Counted from the first letter of the stretch, positions 8,298-17,119 are shown. The stretch: DNA of 64,000 nucleotides from CAYNHT01 sp964397485 (GCA_964397485.1 CAYNHT010000001.1:1-64000); one strand, 5' to 3'. Notes: generated by a model from the sequence alone, not told the origin. Translations and numbers: made by a program.

Positions 8298-9460
8298 TGG
8301 ATGTATTATTTAGCATAGCTATAATTCTTTTTGCAGGATTATTATTCAGTAAATTAGTAAAAAGACTAAATCAACCCGATATAATTGGTTACTTAATAGC
8401 AGGGATTGTAATTGGTCCTAGTGTTTTAAATTTAGTTAATTATAATCAAATAGACAAATTAGATACATTTGGTATTATCGCTCTTTCCTTTATAGCATTT
8501 TTAATAGGTTCGCAATTTAAATTAAAATACATAAAAAAATTAGGTGCAAAACCATTTGTAATTACTTTGTTTAGTTGTCTTTGTACTCTTATTTTAGTTA
8601 GTTTATCTCTGTTTTTAGCTGGAAATGACTTAGCCTTTTCACTTCTTTTAGGAGCAATTGCTTCTTCAACAGCACCTGCGGTTGCGATGATTGTTATAAA
8701 AGAAAATAGAGCAAGAGGTAGCCTTACTAATACAATCTTAAGTGTTATTGCGATTGATGATATTTTAGCAATCGTTATCTTTGGTTTTTGTTTAGTATTT
8801 GCTGAAAACTTAACAAACAATAACATCGTTTTAACAGACTTAGCTAAGCCTTTTATCGAAATAATATTATCTATTTTATTCGGAATAGGTACTGGTTTAT
8901 TGTTAGGAATGTTTGTTAAAAAAATTAAATCTGATAATAATGTAATTACTTTAATTATTGCCTTTGTTTTTTTAACTATTGTTGTAACTGATTATTATAA
9001 TGTATCATCATTATTAGTTTGTATGATAATGGGTGGTGTTTTTATCAATTATTTTCAGCATCGAACTACTGATAAGGTTTTAGATCTAATAGATTATATA
9101 ATTCCTCCAATATTAGCTATTTTCTTTGTTATATCGGGAGCTAGTTTAAATTTTAGTTTAATTCCGTCTGTGTGGCTAATCTGCTTATTATATATATTGA
9201 CTAGAATGGTTGGCAAAATATTTGGATCATACTTAGGATCGGTTGTTAGTAAAGAAGAAGTAAAGATTACTAAATACTTAGGTCCAACGTTGTTATCGCA
9301 AACAGGTTTGGCAGTAGGACTTGCTGTAATAGCTTCTAGTGTTTTAAAAGATAGTGGTAATAATATTGAAACAATTTTAATTGCATCAAGTTTTATATTT
9401 GATTTATTCACACCTTCTGTTACAAAAAAGATGTTAAAAAATGCTAAAGAAATTAAGTGA
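8297..9460 (+). CDS. Cation:proton antiporter, CPA2 (Kef/NapA) family
   Basis: 387 residues, almost all hydrophobic, with 10-12 predicted membrane helices. The opening has the LVKRLNQPDIIGYLIAG motif typical of CPA2 Na+/H+ or K+/H+ exchangers, and AIDDILAIVIFG contains the paired acidic residues (DD) of the ion-binding core. No RCK/TrkA-N domain is attached, which fits regulation by the separate small protein encoded just upstream. It exchanges monovalent cations for protons across the cytoplasmic membrane; the ion specificity cannot be read. It ends in TGA inside the terminator hairpin. Confidence 0.9.
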   Translation: MDVLFSIAIILFAGLLFSKLVKRLNQPDIIGYLIAGIVIGPSVLNLVNYNQIDKLDTFGIIALSFIAFLIGSQFKLKYIKKLGAKPFVITLFSCLCTLILVSLSLFLAGNDLAFSLLLGAIASSTAPAVAMIVIKENRARGSLTNTILSVIAIDDILAIVIFGFCLVFAENLTNNNIVLTDLAKPFIEIILSILFGIGTGLLLGMFVKKIKSDNNVITLIIAFVFLTIVVTDYYNVSSLLVCMIMGGVFINYFQHRTTDKVLDLIDYIIPPILAIFFVISGASLNFSLIPSVWLICLLYILTRMVGKIFGSYLGSVVSKEEVKITKYLGPTLLSQTGLAVGLAVIASSVLKDSGNNIETILIASSFIFDLFTPSVTKKMLKNAKEIK

Positions 9461-9476
9461 TATTAATTTCTTTTTA
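9447..9476 (+). terminator. Intrinsic terminator overlapping antiporter stop codon
   Basis: Stem AAAGAAATTA (9447-9456) with TAATTTCTTT (9463-9472), then T's; the upstream arm is coding sequence. Confidence 0.65.
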
Positions 9477-9531
9477 ATTGATTTATGTATATTTTTATGG
9501 TATTATCTATAAGTAGAAAAGAAGTGATATT

Positions 9532-10950
9532 ATGTTAAAACCAAATTTAAATGAAGCCAAAATAAGAGGTAAAAGAGAAGTTTTAGTAAAAACTGATGAA
9601 TATAAAATAAGTGACAATTTAAAAGAATTAGGTAAAAACAAAAAGTATTTTGTGAAAACGTATGGTTGTCAAATGAATGAGCACGATACTGAAAATATCA
9701 AAGCCATTTTAGAAGATATGAATTATACTGAATCTTTGGTTATGGAAGATGCTGATTTAATTTTATTAAATACATGTGCAATAAGAGAGAATGCACATAA
9801 TAAAGTATTTGGTATGATCGGTCGCATTAAACATCTAAAAGAATCTAAACCGCATATTGTTGCGGGTGTTTGTGGTTGTATGGCGCAAGAGGAAGCAGTT
9901 GTTGATGAAATCCTTAATAAATACAAATGGTTAGATATAGTTTTTGGAACTCACAATATTCATAACTTACCTAATATTTTAGCAACCTCTCTTGCTAAAA
10001 AAGAATTAGAAATAGAAGTATTAAGTATTGAAGGGGATATACTAGAAAACATTCCAGTTAAAAGGGATAATAAGTATAAAGCATGGATTAATATTATGTA
10101 TGGATGTGATAAATTCTGTACATATTGTATTGTTCCTTATACTAGAGGAAAACAAAGAAGTCGTGATCCTAAATTTATTATTGAAGAAATAAAAGGATTA
10201 ATTGATGATGGATATCAAGAAATAACATTGTTAGGGCAAAATGTTAATGCGTACGGTAAAGATCTTAATATAGATTACAATATGGAAAATTTACTTGAAG
10301 ATGTTGCTAAAACAGGAATAAATAGAATTAGATTTGTTACTAGCCATCCATGGGATTTTACAGATAATATGATTGATGTTATAAAAAATCACCCTAATAT
10401 TATGCCTTATATTCATCTTCCGCTACAATCTGGTTCAAATAATATTTTAAAATTAATGGGAAGACGTTACTCTAAAGAATCTTATATTGAATTATATAAA
10501 AAACTAAAAGAAGCATTGCCATATTCCTCTATTACAACAGATATTATTGTTGGGTTTCCAGGAGAGACTGAAGAAGACTTTAAAGAAACATTAGAAGTTG
10601 TAAATGAGTGTAAATTTGACTCGGCATTTACATTTGTCTTTTCTCCTAGAATTGGTACACCGGCTGCTAAAATGGAAGATAATGTTAAATTAGATATAAA
10701 GAATAAAAGACTATATGAGTTAAATGAGATAGTTAATAAATATTCTTATGAAGCCAACCTTAAATATGTTGACCAAGTAGTTCCTGTTTTAATAGAAGGT
10801 TATAGTGATAAAAAACCAAATGTTTTATTTGGATATACAGATACTATGAAATTAGTTAATGTAGTTGGGGATGAATCTAATATTGGAAAGATTGTTCCAA
10901 TTAAAATTACAAATGTAAAGACATGGAGTATGGACGGAGAAATCATATAA
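9532..10950 (+). CDS. miaB: tRNA-2-methylthio-N6-dimethylallyladenosine synthase MiaB
   Basis: 472 residues. MiaB adds the 2-methylthio group to i6A37 of tRNAs reading UNN codons, using two Fe-S clusters and SAM. The N-terminal UPF0004 domain has the three cluster cysteines in YGCQMNEHD, LNTCAIRENA and CGCMAQ. The radical SAM domain has CDKFCTYCIVPYTRG. A TRAM-like RNA-binding domain ends the protein (about 400-472). The 50-residue leader before the UPF0004 domain is common in Bacillota MiaB. A second methylthiotransferase, mtaB, begins at 63835. Confidence 0.95.
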   Translation: MLKPNLNEAKIRGKREVLVKTDEYKISDNLKELGKNKKYFVKTYGCQMNEHDTENIKAILEDMNYTESLVMEDADLILLNTCAIRENAHNKVFGMIGRIKHLKESKPHIVAGVCGCMAQEEAVVDEILNKYKWLDIVFGTHNIHNLPNILATSLAKKELEIEVLSIEGDILENIPVKRDNKYKAWINIMYGCDKFCTYCIVPYTRGKQRSRDPKFIIEEIKGLIDDGYQEITLLGQNVNAYGKDLNIDYNMENLLEDVAKTGINRIRFVTSHPWDFTDNMIDVIKNHPNIMPYIHLPLQSGSNNILKLMGRRYSKESYIELYKKLKEALPYSSITTDIIVGFPGETEEDFKETLEVVNECKFDSAFTFVFSPRIGTPAAKMEDNVKLDIKNKRLYELNEIVNKYSYEANLKYVDQVVPVLIEGYSDKKPNVLFGYTDTMKLVNVVGDESNIGKIVPIKITNVKTWSMDGEII

Positions 10951-10954
10951 TTTG

Positions 10955-10983
10955 TTGCCATTTGTCGATTGGTGGAGTATAAT
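10955..10983 (+). promoter_or_regulatory. SigA-type promoter for lipoprotein gene
   Basis: TTGCCA at 10955 and TATAAT at 10978, spacer 17; the lipoprotein ATG follows 25 bases later. Confidence 0.7.
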
Positions 10984-11007
10984 AGTTTTAGAAAAGGAGA
11001 TAATTAA

Positions 11008-11784
11008 ATGAAGAAATTAAAAATTTTATTATCGTTGTTAGTTGTTAGTTTTACTTTGACTGGGTGTTTAGGAAGTTTATCTGATGCGAAAAGACTTGCA
11101 AAATCTAATCAAAATATGGACAATTTAGATAATTATTCAATGAAAATGATTATAGATTTTGAAATTGAAACAGAAGGTATGACTGTTGGTGTTAAGATTG
11201 ATGCGGACTCTAAAATTGATGCTAAGAACTTGATAACTGAAATAGATATGGATATGGAATTTCTTGGTATGAATTTTTCTGCTAAAAATTATACAATAGT
11301 TAATGGTAGTAATATAACTACTTATACTAACACAAGTGATAGTGATGAATGGTATAAAGAAACTGCTATTTATGATGTTTTAGAAGATCAAAATGAGTCG
11401 GTTGCTAATATTATTAGTGTTGTAACTAGTGGTGCAACTATTGAAAAAAAATCTTCTAATAGAGAAGGCAGCGATTATTATGTTATATCTTTAAATAAAG
11501 AAAGTGTTGAAAAGTTATTAAAAGAATCTAATGGCTTAGCTGGTGATGATTTAGTTGGTGAAGATTATGAAATCATTGGAGATTTGGATGTAGATGTTTA
11601 TATAAATAGTGATAATTATATAACATTTATGGAAATGGATTTATCAGATGTTATCAAATTTACTGAAAGTGTTGAGGGAACTAAATTTAATAAAATGAAA
11701 ATGTCATTTGAATTTGGTGACTATAATAAATTAGGTTCAATTACAATCCCACAATCAATTATTGACACTGCAATTGAAGAATAA
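11008..11784 (+). CDS. Predicted lipoprotein, 258 aa
   Basis: The signal peptide MKKLKILLSLLVVSFTLTGC has a clear lipobox (LTGC, Cys at residue 20), so the protein should be lipid-anchored outside the membrane. The rest is a beta-rich, acidic domain with repeated pattern EMDMEFLGMNF, NITTYTNTSDSDEWYKE and DLDVDVYINSDNYITFMEMDLS. This resembles the DUF6612/LppX-LolA-like single-domain lipoproteins of Bacillota. Function unknown. AAAGGAG precedes the ATG; single gene with its own promoter. Confidence 0.8.
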   Translation: MKKLKILLSLLVVSFTLTGCLGSLSDAKRLAKSNQNMDNLDNYSMKMIIDFEIETEGMTVGVKIDADSKIDAKNLITEIDMDMEFLGMNFSAKNYTIVNGSNITTYTNTSDSDEWYKETAIYDVLEDQNESVANIISVVTSGATIEKKSSNREGSDYYVISLNKESVEKLLKESNGLAGDDLVGEDYEIIGDLDVDVYINSDNYITFMEMDLSDVIKFTESVEGTKFNKMKMSFEFGDYNKLGSITIPQSIIDTAIEE

Positions 11785-11801
11785 AAATAATATATATGTA
11801 A

Positions 11802-11853
11802 TATTAATACAGTAAAAATTGAAATTAAAAAAGTAGCACAAAACTACTTTTTT
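11802..11853. repeat. 52-bp direct repeat, copy A (contains terminator)
   Basis: Identical to 15773-15824 except for one base; the last 45 bases are identical. It includes the hairpin AAAAAAGTAG-CACAAAA-CTACTTTTTT, which serves as the terminator of the lipoprotein gene. The two copies point the same way and enclose a 3.9-kb block of cell-surface genes. Confidence 0.9.
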
Positions 11854-11937
11854 CTTTTTTCAAGTATTGTGGTCATCAAAAAAAATCTTTATTTGATCAA
11901 ACCGATGAAATTTGTCTGATTTTGTCTTGAAAAAAAA

Positions 11938-11966
11938 TTGTTACAGTGGTATCATTAAATTATAGA
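11938..11966 (+). promoter_or_regulatory. Candidate promoter for the DNRLRE/M23 gene
   Basis: TTGTTA at 11938 and TATAGA at 11961, spacer 17. The 109-base leader contains a strong GGAGGGG at about 11974 followed only by a five-codon GTG frame. Confidence 0.45.
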
Positions 11967-12075
11967 ATTCTGAAGGAGGGGTGAAGTGTAGTAAATAATT
12001 CTGAGTAGTGTGTTGTATGATTTTAGTATTTAGTTTTTTGTTTTATTCAAAAACATTAAAAAGAGGTGGAAATTA

Positions 12076-14036
12076 GTGATATCTAAAGTGATTGTAAAAA
12101 TATTAAAAACGAGTGCAACATTCCTAATTTTGACCGCTATTATCGCACTAAATCTTCATGATTTTTTCATCGTTTCAGCATTAAATCTGAACATTGATAC
12201 TAAGGAAGTCGAGTTAGGTGAAATTGTGTCAAAAAGGGGGAAATATGAAAAACACTTTCAAAACGACGATGGAACAATTACGGTTGCATCATATAATGAC
12301 GCAATTCATTATAAAAATGAAAAAGGTGAATGGATTGACATTGACAATACTTTACTTGAAAAAACAGATTCAAAAGTGAGTTCAATTAATCGTTCAATTA
12401 ATGAAAATAAAATAACAAAAACATATTCAAATAAAGATAACCCATTTAAGGTTAATTTTAATTCAAAGGCTAATTCTGATGAATTAGTAACTGTTAAATT
12501 TGACGATTATAGTATTACTTGGGGATTACAAAACGCAGAAGAGGTCGACTCCACTATAAAAAATAGTGTAGAAGAGGCTAAAGTATTTACAACGGTGGAA
12601 TTAAATAAATATTCAAGTGAAATATTTTATGAAAATGCATTGAGTAATTCTAATTTAAGATATACATTATTATTTAGTTCATTAAAAGAGGAGATTATTT
12701 TAAATGAAAATCCATCTTTTGAAGATATTAGGTATAATGTATTATCAGAAAATTTAGTTGCAATATTACAGGAAAACAAGGATGTAATTTTCTATGATGT
12801 GGATGATGCTACAAAAGAAGTATTTAGGGTCAGTGCTCCGTTTATGTATGATAGTGCTGAGAGCATAGAATATAATGAAAATATTGAAGTTGTCTTAGAA
12901 GAAACTGAAAATGGATATGTGATGGTGAGTGGTTAAATGATGAATCAAGAGTTTATCCTGTTACTGTAGATCCAACAGTTACTTCAAGCCAAGCGCAAAC
13001 CAATATTGAGGACAGTTATGTAAATTCTGGAAGTCCTAGTACCAATTATGTTATGTCAAACAAACTAGTTTTAGGTAAGAGTTCCGGAAGTAACAGGACA
13101 TTTATCAAAATTACAAATATGCCATCAATTCCAGGCAATGCAACAATAACTAATGCTAAATTGATTTCTAATTTATTTAGTGGTACATATTCATGGGGAG
13201 CATTAGAAATATATAGATTAAATAGTGCTTGGAACTCATATACTGTTACGTGGAATAATCATAGTTCTATATCAAAAACATATTTACACGGTGGAATAAC
13301 ACCAACATATAGCAGTCCTTATTATAAATATAACATTAATGTAACTTCAACAGTTGCAGATTGGTATGCCAATGGTTTATCTAATAATTGGGGATTTATG
13401 TTAAAATATCAAGATGAAAATTATAATGATTATAACTGGTTATATTCATCAGATTCTACAGTCTCAAGTACATATAAACCGGCAATTGTTATTACTTATG
13501 AAACTCAACCATTAGCCAATTATCAACAATATGGATGGATATTACCCGTAGTGGGATATACCCATATTACAACTGGTGGTGGCTATAAAGTGTACGTGGG
13601 TCACAACGGGATAGATATCAGTGGAAGTGGTATTTACGGTAAACCAATCAGAGCTGTTCAAAGCGGAAAAGTAGTATGGAAATCCGATTACCATTCGTCA
13701 GCAGGGAATTGGATTGTTATTGAAACCAATGATATTGATTTCAATACGGGCAAAAAAATAAGATATGGTTATATGCATATGCAGTCTCCCGCGTTATATA
13801 GTATTGGACAAACAATTTCTCAAGGGACAGTTGTTGGTTATGTTGGTAATACTGGATATGTTCTTCCACAGCCAACACCTGAAGAACCATACAAGGGGGC
13901 CCATCTTCATTTTGAAGTTATAAAAGATAGTACAGGTACGTCTTATTCCGTTTCAAATTATCCTGAATCTGCCGTTAATCCAACTTTTTTTTATCCAGCC
14001 GGGACTTTTACGGGTCAAGTGACAAATTATGAGTGA
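12076..14036 (+). pseudogene. Secreted DNRLRE + M23 peptidase protein, single frameshift
   Basis: Two adjacent frames encode one expected protein. Part 1 (12076-12936, GTG start, AGAGGTGG upstream) has a signal peptide/anchor (about 1-36) and the EKHFQNDDGTITVASYNDAIHYKNEKGEW region that normally opens DNRLRE/WapA-like surface proteins. It ends GYVMVSG. In the other frame, reading from 12930 gives WLNDESRVYPVTVDPT, the expected continuation, then a DNRLRE domain and an M23 peptidase domain (about 13540-14000) with HNGIDISG, GYMHM and HLHFEV, which carry the zinc ligands. One missing base near 12928 explains the shift. It may be a real inactivation, an assembly error or recoding; the M23 part still has intact ligands. 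Role: secreted peptidoglycan endopeptidase. Confidence 0.85.
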
Positions 14037-14063
14037 ATTGAAATAATAGGATAGGTGTTAAGT

Positions 14064-14675
14064 ATGATAAAAGATAAAAAAATTATTTTAGGTATATTAA
14101 TAAGTTTTATTATAATTCTTTCAATCGGACTGTATATTTATAATAATGAGGGAACAAAGAAAAATGATGATAACGAAGATGTATATAAAGATGTTACTTT
14201 AGAATTCGGTGATTTCTTCTCTGAATATTTACTGACAGTTAGTTCACACTTTCTTTCGGAAAATATTGATTCTTTTTCAGAAAGTGATGTTAGAGATTTT
14301 TTTGTTAAACAGTATATAAATTTTGGAACAACAGCAAAAAAAAGTAGTATTAAAGAATTAGCAAAAAAATATTTTAACATTAATGACTATATAATGGAAG
14401 ATGGACATTATACTACTTTTTACGGTACTGAATATGAACTTAGGTTAGTTAATGAAGTATATGAATCAACTCTTTTTGAAAGATATCCACATGATAAAAA
14501 AGCAGAATTAAAAAATATAATATCAAATGGCAATGAGTTTATTGTGACATATAATTGCAGCAATTTAGTTGATTTCGATAATTCCATATACGAGAAGATA
14601 GGTGAAATTGTAATATATTTAGTAAAGAATGACAATAATTATAATATTAATAGAATAAAATATGAGTCAATATAA
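14064..14675 (+). CDS. Membrane-anchored hypothetical protein
   Basis: 203 residues from the ATG at 14064, chosen because GGATAGGTG sits six bases upstream; a GTG at 14055 lies within that site. One N-terminal membrane segment (about residues 7-26) is followed by a soluble, probably extracellular domain of about 170 residues without a recognised motif. It follows the DNRLRE/M23 gene by 27 bases and is likely in its operon. Confidence 0.75.
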   Translation: MIKDKKIILGILISFIIILSIGLYIYNNEGTKKNDDNEDVYKDVTLEFGDFFSEYLLTVSSHFLSENIDSFSESDVRDFFVKQYINFGTTAKKSSIKELAKKYFNINDYIMEDGHYTTFYGTEYELRLVNEVYESTLFERYPHDKKAELKNIISNGNEFIVTYNCSNLVDFDNSIYEKIGEIVIYLVKNDNNYNINRIKYESI

Positions 14676-14677
14676 TA

Positions 14678-14709
14678 AAAACTATCTCAAAAATGAGATA
14701 GTTTTATTA
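14678..14709. terminator. Terminator between convergent genes
   Basis: 12-bp stem AAAACTATCTCA/TGAGATAGTTTT (14678-14689 with 14694-14705); A and T runs on both sides allow use on both strands. Confidence 0.8.
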
Positions 14710-14782
14710 ATGAATTTCGTAATTATGTTCAGTGTTTGGTGGAAAAATTTCTTTTAAATAACTAAATTCAATCTTGTTTTTT

Positions 14783-15646
14783 TTATTCAAAGTAATACTT
14801 AGTTTCGGGAATAGATATCCCTGTGATGTAATCATTATTATATGAATCCTTTGTTAAAAATAATTGTATAGTTGCATCTAATCGATAATATTTACCATCA
14901 AGCCACACAATATTCCAAGCATGATTTCTTTCTGTTGATTCTATGTAGAGTGAATAAATCCCTGCCTTAGTTGCTACATATTGAAATGCTTGAGCTATTC
15001 CTGAACATATAGCTAAATGATTTATTAGTGCTCCGTAGGGAGAGGCTGATTGGTTATCATCAGAAAGAGGTACCTCATTTATTATATTATTGGCAGTCTT
15101 GGAATCGTATTGAACATTTTCGATAAGATAGTTATAAATAATTTTAATTTTTTCATAATCTGATGCGCTATCTGGAAAAGAGGAAATGATATCATTTGCT
15201 TTATCCTCGATTTTATTTAACATCTCATATTCTTTTTGTACATTAACACCTGCAAAAACAGCTGGTTTAATCTTTTTGTTTTTTTTTGTGCCAATATACA
15301 TCGACTCATCCTCGTTAATCAACTCTAAAATTTCAATCACATTGTATTTTTTGAACATCATATAAGGATTATTTTGATAAAATAATGCTATTACGAATTG
15401 AACATCTTCAATGCTTTGTTCTTCTTTTAAATCATACTCATCTCCAATTTTTAATTTATCACTCTCTAATATTTTATAAATTTCTTTTTGCCAACTATTT
15501 AGATAATCAAACCCGTAAGGTTCAGTAGGTTTTTTATATTCATCTGTGGGAGGTTTAGGATCGTTATTTTTATAAATATTATTAATAACGGATAATGCAC
15601 CGATAAAAGTAATTAGAATTATAGATATATAAATAATTTTTTTCAT
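14783..15646 (-). CDS. Transglutaminase-like (papain-fold) membrane-anchored protein
   Basis: 287 residues from the second ATG (15646), which has AAAGGA eight bases upstream; an earlier ATG at 15673 lacks a site. One N-terminal membrane segment (MKKIIYISIILITFIG) anchors the protein. The C-terminal half is a transglutaminase-core domain with Cys in AICSGIAQAF, His in NHAWNIV and Asp in YYRLDAT, in the right order for the catalytic triad. Family members are proteases, peptide cyclases or cross-linkers of surface proteins; the substrate is unknown. It is convergent to the DNRLRE/M23 operon inside the repeat-bracketed block. Confidence 0.85.
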   Translation of the reverse strand: MKKIIYISIILITFIGALSVINNIYKNNDPKPPTDEYKKPTEPYGFDYLNSWQKEIYKILESDKLKIGDEYDLKEEQSIEDVQFVIALFYQNNPYMMFKKYNVIEILELINEDESMYIGTKKNKKIKPAVFAGVNVQKEYEMLNKIEDKANDIISSFPDSASDYEKIKIIYNYLIENVQYDSKTANNIINEVPLSDDNQSASPYGALINHLAICSGIAQAFQYVATKAGIYSLYIESTERNHAWNIVWLDGKYYRLDATIQLFLTKDSYNNDYITGISIPETKYYFE

Positions 15647-15772
15647 AAAAATTTCCTTTCTGAAAGTATCCATATATTACTATTATATCATAAAGTGATA
15701 TATGTCAATTAAAATCATCACTTTTAATAATTTGATTAGGTTATCATTGTACATAGTTCTTTTGTTTTTTAG

Positions 15773-15824
15773 TATTAACACAGTAAAAATTGAAATTAAA
15801 AAAGTAGCACAAAACTACTTTTTT
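15773..15824. repeat. 52-bp direct repeat, copy B
   Basis: Second copy of 11802-11853, differing at one base (15779). Its hairpin and T run could terminate transcription on the + strand. No + strand gene ends before it, because the neighbouring transglutaminase-like gene runs the other way. This suggests that the copy was placed here by duplication or insertion. Confidence 0.9.
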
Positions 15825-15829
15825 TGTGA

Positions 15830-15856
15830 ACTTTTATCCCTAGTAAGCATAAATTA
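15830..15856 (+). promoter_or_regulatory. Candidate SigK/SigE-type promoter before cotE
   Basis: AC at 15830, a 16-base spacer and CATAAATTA at 15848 match the B. subtilis SigK pattern (AC, N16-17, CATANNNTA). The -10 is only 18 bases from the ATG, leaving a very short leader, so the call is tentative. Confidence 0.35.
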
Positions 15857-15873
15857 AAGTGAGGGGTGATATA

Positions 15874-16419
15874 ATGGCATCATTTAAAGAGATAGTTACT
15901 AAAGCTGTGGTTGGAAAGGGTAAAAAATATTTTAAAAACAATTATAATTTGGAGGCTACTGATAAACCGACTACTGTGTTAGGCTGTTGGGTTATCAATC
16001 ACAAATTTAAAGGATATAAATCGGGTGAAAAAATAGGAGTTGATGGCTCTTATGATGTAAATATTTGGTATTCTTATGACCAAGATAGCAAAACAACGGT
16101 TGTTAATAAAAAAATTGATTATAATGATTTATTCAATGTAAGAACTCGCGAAAATGCTGATTTAACTGGTGATACTGAGATAATTGTTAGAACTTTAAAA
16201 CAACCTAACTGTACAAAAGTAAATATCAATGAAGATGGTAGCATTAATTTCGATATAGAAAAAGAATTAGGTGTCGAAATTGTTGGTGAGACTAAAATGA
16301 AAATTGCAGTCGAAGAAGACGAAGAACCATGGGAAGATTTAGATGAACAAGTAGAAGAAGAAGCTGTCGAAGAGGCTTTAGAAGAAATTGATAATACTGT
16401 TAATGAAAAATACATATAA
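15874..16419 (+). CDS. cotE: Outer spore coat morphogenetic protein CotE
   Basis: 181 residues from the ATG at 15874, with GAGGGGTGAT just upstream. The protein matches the CotE family along its length: FKEIVTKAVVGKGKKYF, TTVLGCWVINHKFKGY, GSYDVNIWYSY, VRTLKQPNC and VEIVGETKMKIAV, then a strongly acidic tail (EEDEEPWEDLDEQVEEE). In B. subtilis CotE is laid down around the forespore and recruits outer coat proteins. Its presence is strong evidence of a spore-forming lineage, together with the coat-like pair at 42.6-43.1 kb. It forms a single-gene unit ending at a terminator. Confidence 0.93.
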   Translation: MASFKEIVTKAVVGKGKKYFKNNYNLEATDKPTTVLGCWVINHKFKGYKSGEKIGVDGSYDVNIWYSYDQDSKTTVVNKKIDYNDLFNVRTRENADLTGDTEIIVRTLKQPNCTKVNINEDGSINFDIEKELGVEIVGETKMKIAVEEDEEPWEDLDEQVEEEAVEEALEEIDNTVNEKYI

Positions 16420-16423
16420 TATA

Positions 16424-16456
16424 GTGTCAACAAAAAAAGGTTGACACTTTCTTTTT
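16424..16456 (+). terminator. cotE terminator overlapping rpsP promoter
   Basis: 8-bp stem GTGTCAAC/GTTGACAC (16424-16431 with 16440-16447), followed by a T-rich tract. Its downstream arm contains the TTGACA -35 box of rpsP. Confidence 0.8.
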
Positions 16457-16469
16457 GATGTGATAGAAT
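16441..16469 (+). promoter_or_regulatory. SigA promoter of rpsP-khpA
   Basis: Consensus TTGACA at 16441, 17-base spacer, TGA and TAGAAT at 16464. Confidence 0.8.
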
Positions 16470-16493
16470 TATAACAGTGAATGGAGGGATATC

Positions 16494-16778
16494 ATGGCAG
16501 TAAAATTAAGATTAAAGAGAATGGGAGCTAAGAAAAGACCATTTTACCGTATCGTAGCAGCAGATTCAAGAAGTCCAAGAGATGGAAGATTTATCGAAAC
16601 TGTTGGAACTTATAATCCACTTGTGGAACCAGCTGAAGTTAAAGTTAACGAAGAAGTAGCTTTAAAATGGTTAAGTACTGGAGCAGAACCTACTGATACA
16701 GTTAGATCATTATTTAAGCAAGCGGGAATTATGGAAAAATTTCATAATAAGAAAATTGCTGAAAAGAGTGGTAAATAA
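16494..16778 (+). CDS. rpsP: 30S ribosomal protein S16
   Basis: 94 residues, a normal length. It begins MAVKLRLKRMGAKKRPFYRIV and contains ADSRSPRDGRFIE and TYNPL, the S16 signature. It binds 16S rRNA in the 30S body and acts in assembly. GGAGGG precedes the ATG. It is followed by khpA after two bases, the usual Bacillota pair; rimM and trmD, which often follow, are not here. Confidence 0.97.
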   Translation: MAVKLRLKRMGAKKRPFYRIVAADSRSPRDGRFIETVGTYNPLVEPAEVKVNEEVALKWLSTGAEPTDTVRSLFKQAGIMEKFHNKKIAEKSGK

Positions 16779-16780
16779 TT

Positions 16781-17026
16781 ATGGATTTAGTAGCACTAAC
16801 TGAATTTTTAGTTAAAAGTATTGTTAAAGACCCTGAAATGATTTCCGTTAAACAATTTGATGATGAGGAAGAAGTAATTACTATCGAGGTTCTTGTTGAT
16901 AACAAAGATATGGGTTCAGTAATTGGTAGGGGTGGCAATATTGCTAATGCTGTTAGGACGATAGTTCAAGCTGCAGCATATGCTAATGGAAATAAAAAAG
17001 TAAAAATAAATATTGATTCTTTTTAG
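16781..17026 (+). CDS. khpA: KH-domain RNA-binding protein KhpA
   Basis: 81 residues forming one type II KH domain with the GRGG loop in SVIGRGGNIANAVRT. In Bacillota KhpA pairs with KhpB/Jag and binds many RNAs, influencing cell elongation and division. It directly follows rpsP in one operon and ends before a strong terminator. Confidence 0.93.
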   Translation: MDLVALTEFLVKSIVKDPEMISVKQFDDEEEVITIEVLVDNKDMGSVIGRGGNIANAVRTIVQAAAYANGNKKVKINIDSF

Positions 17027-17046
17027 AAGCTAATGCTTCTTTTTTT
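17025..17046 (+). terminator. Terminator after khpA
   Basis: Stem AGAAGC/GCTTCT with a TAAT loop and six T's; it overlaps the stop codon. Confidence 0.85.
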
Positions 17047-17065
17047 ATATATAAGGTCATTTTGG

Positions 17066-17094
17066 TTGTATAAAAAGAAAAAATATATTATAAT
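17066..17094 (+). promoter_or_regulatory. SigA promoter of uppS-cdsA-rseP
   Basis: TTGTAT at 17066 and TATAAT at 17089, spacer 17. Confidence 0.6.
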
Positions 17095-17119
17095 ATAGTA
17101 TAGATAGTGAGGTATACTT

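Noticed and set aside
11970..12000. Strong GGAGGGG followed by a five-codon GTG frame ahead of the DNRLRE/M23 gene
   Set aside because: The spacing between site and start is almost nil and there is no terminator or complementary segment to make an attenuator.
12076..12936. Treating the first half of the DNRLRE/M23 protein as a separate complete gene
   Set aside because: Its end lacks a natural domain boundary and the expected continuation is present in the next frame at once.
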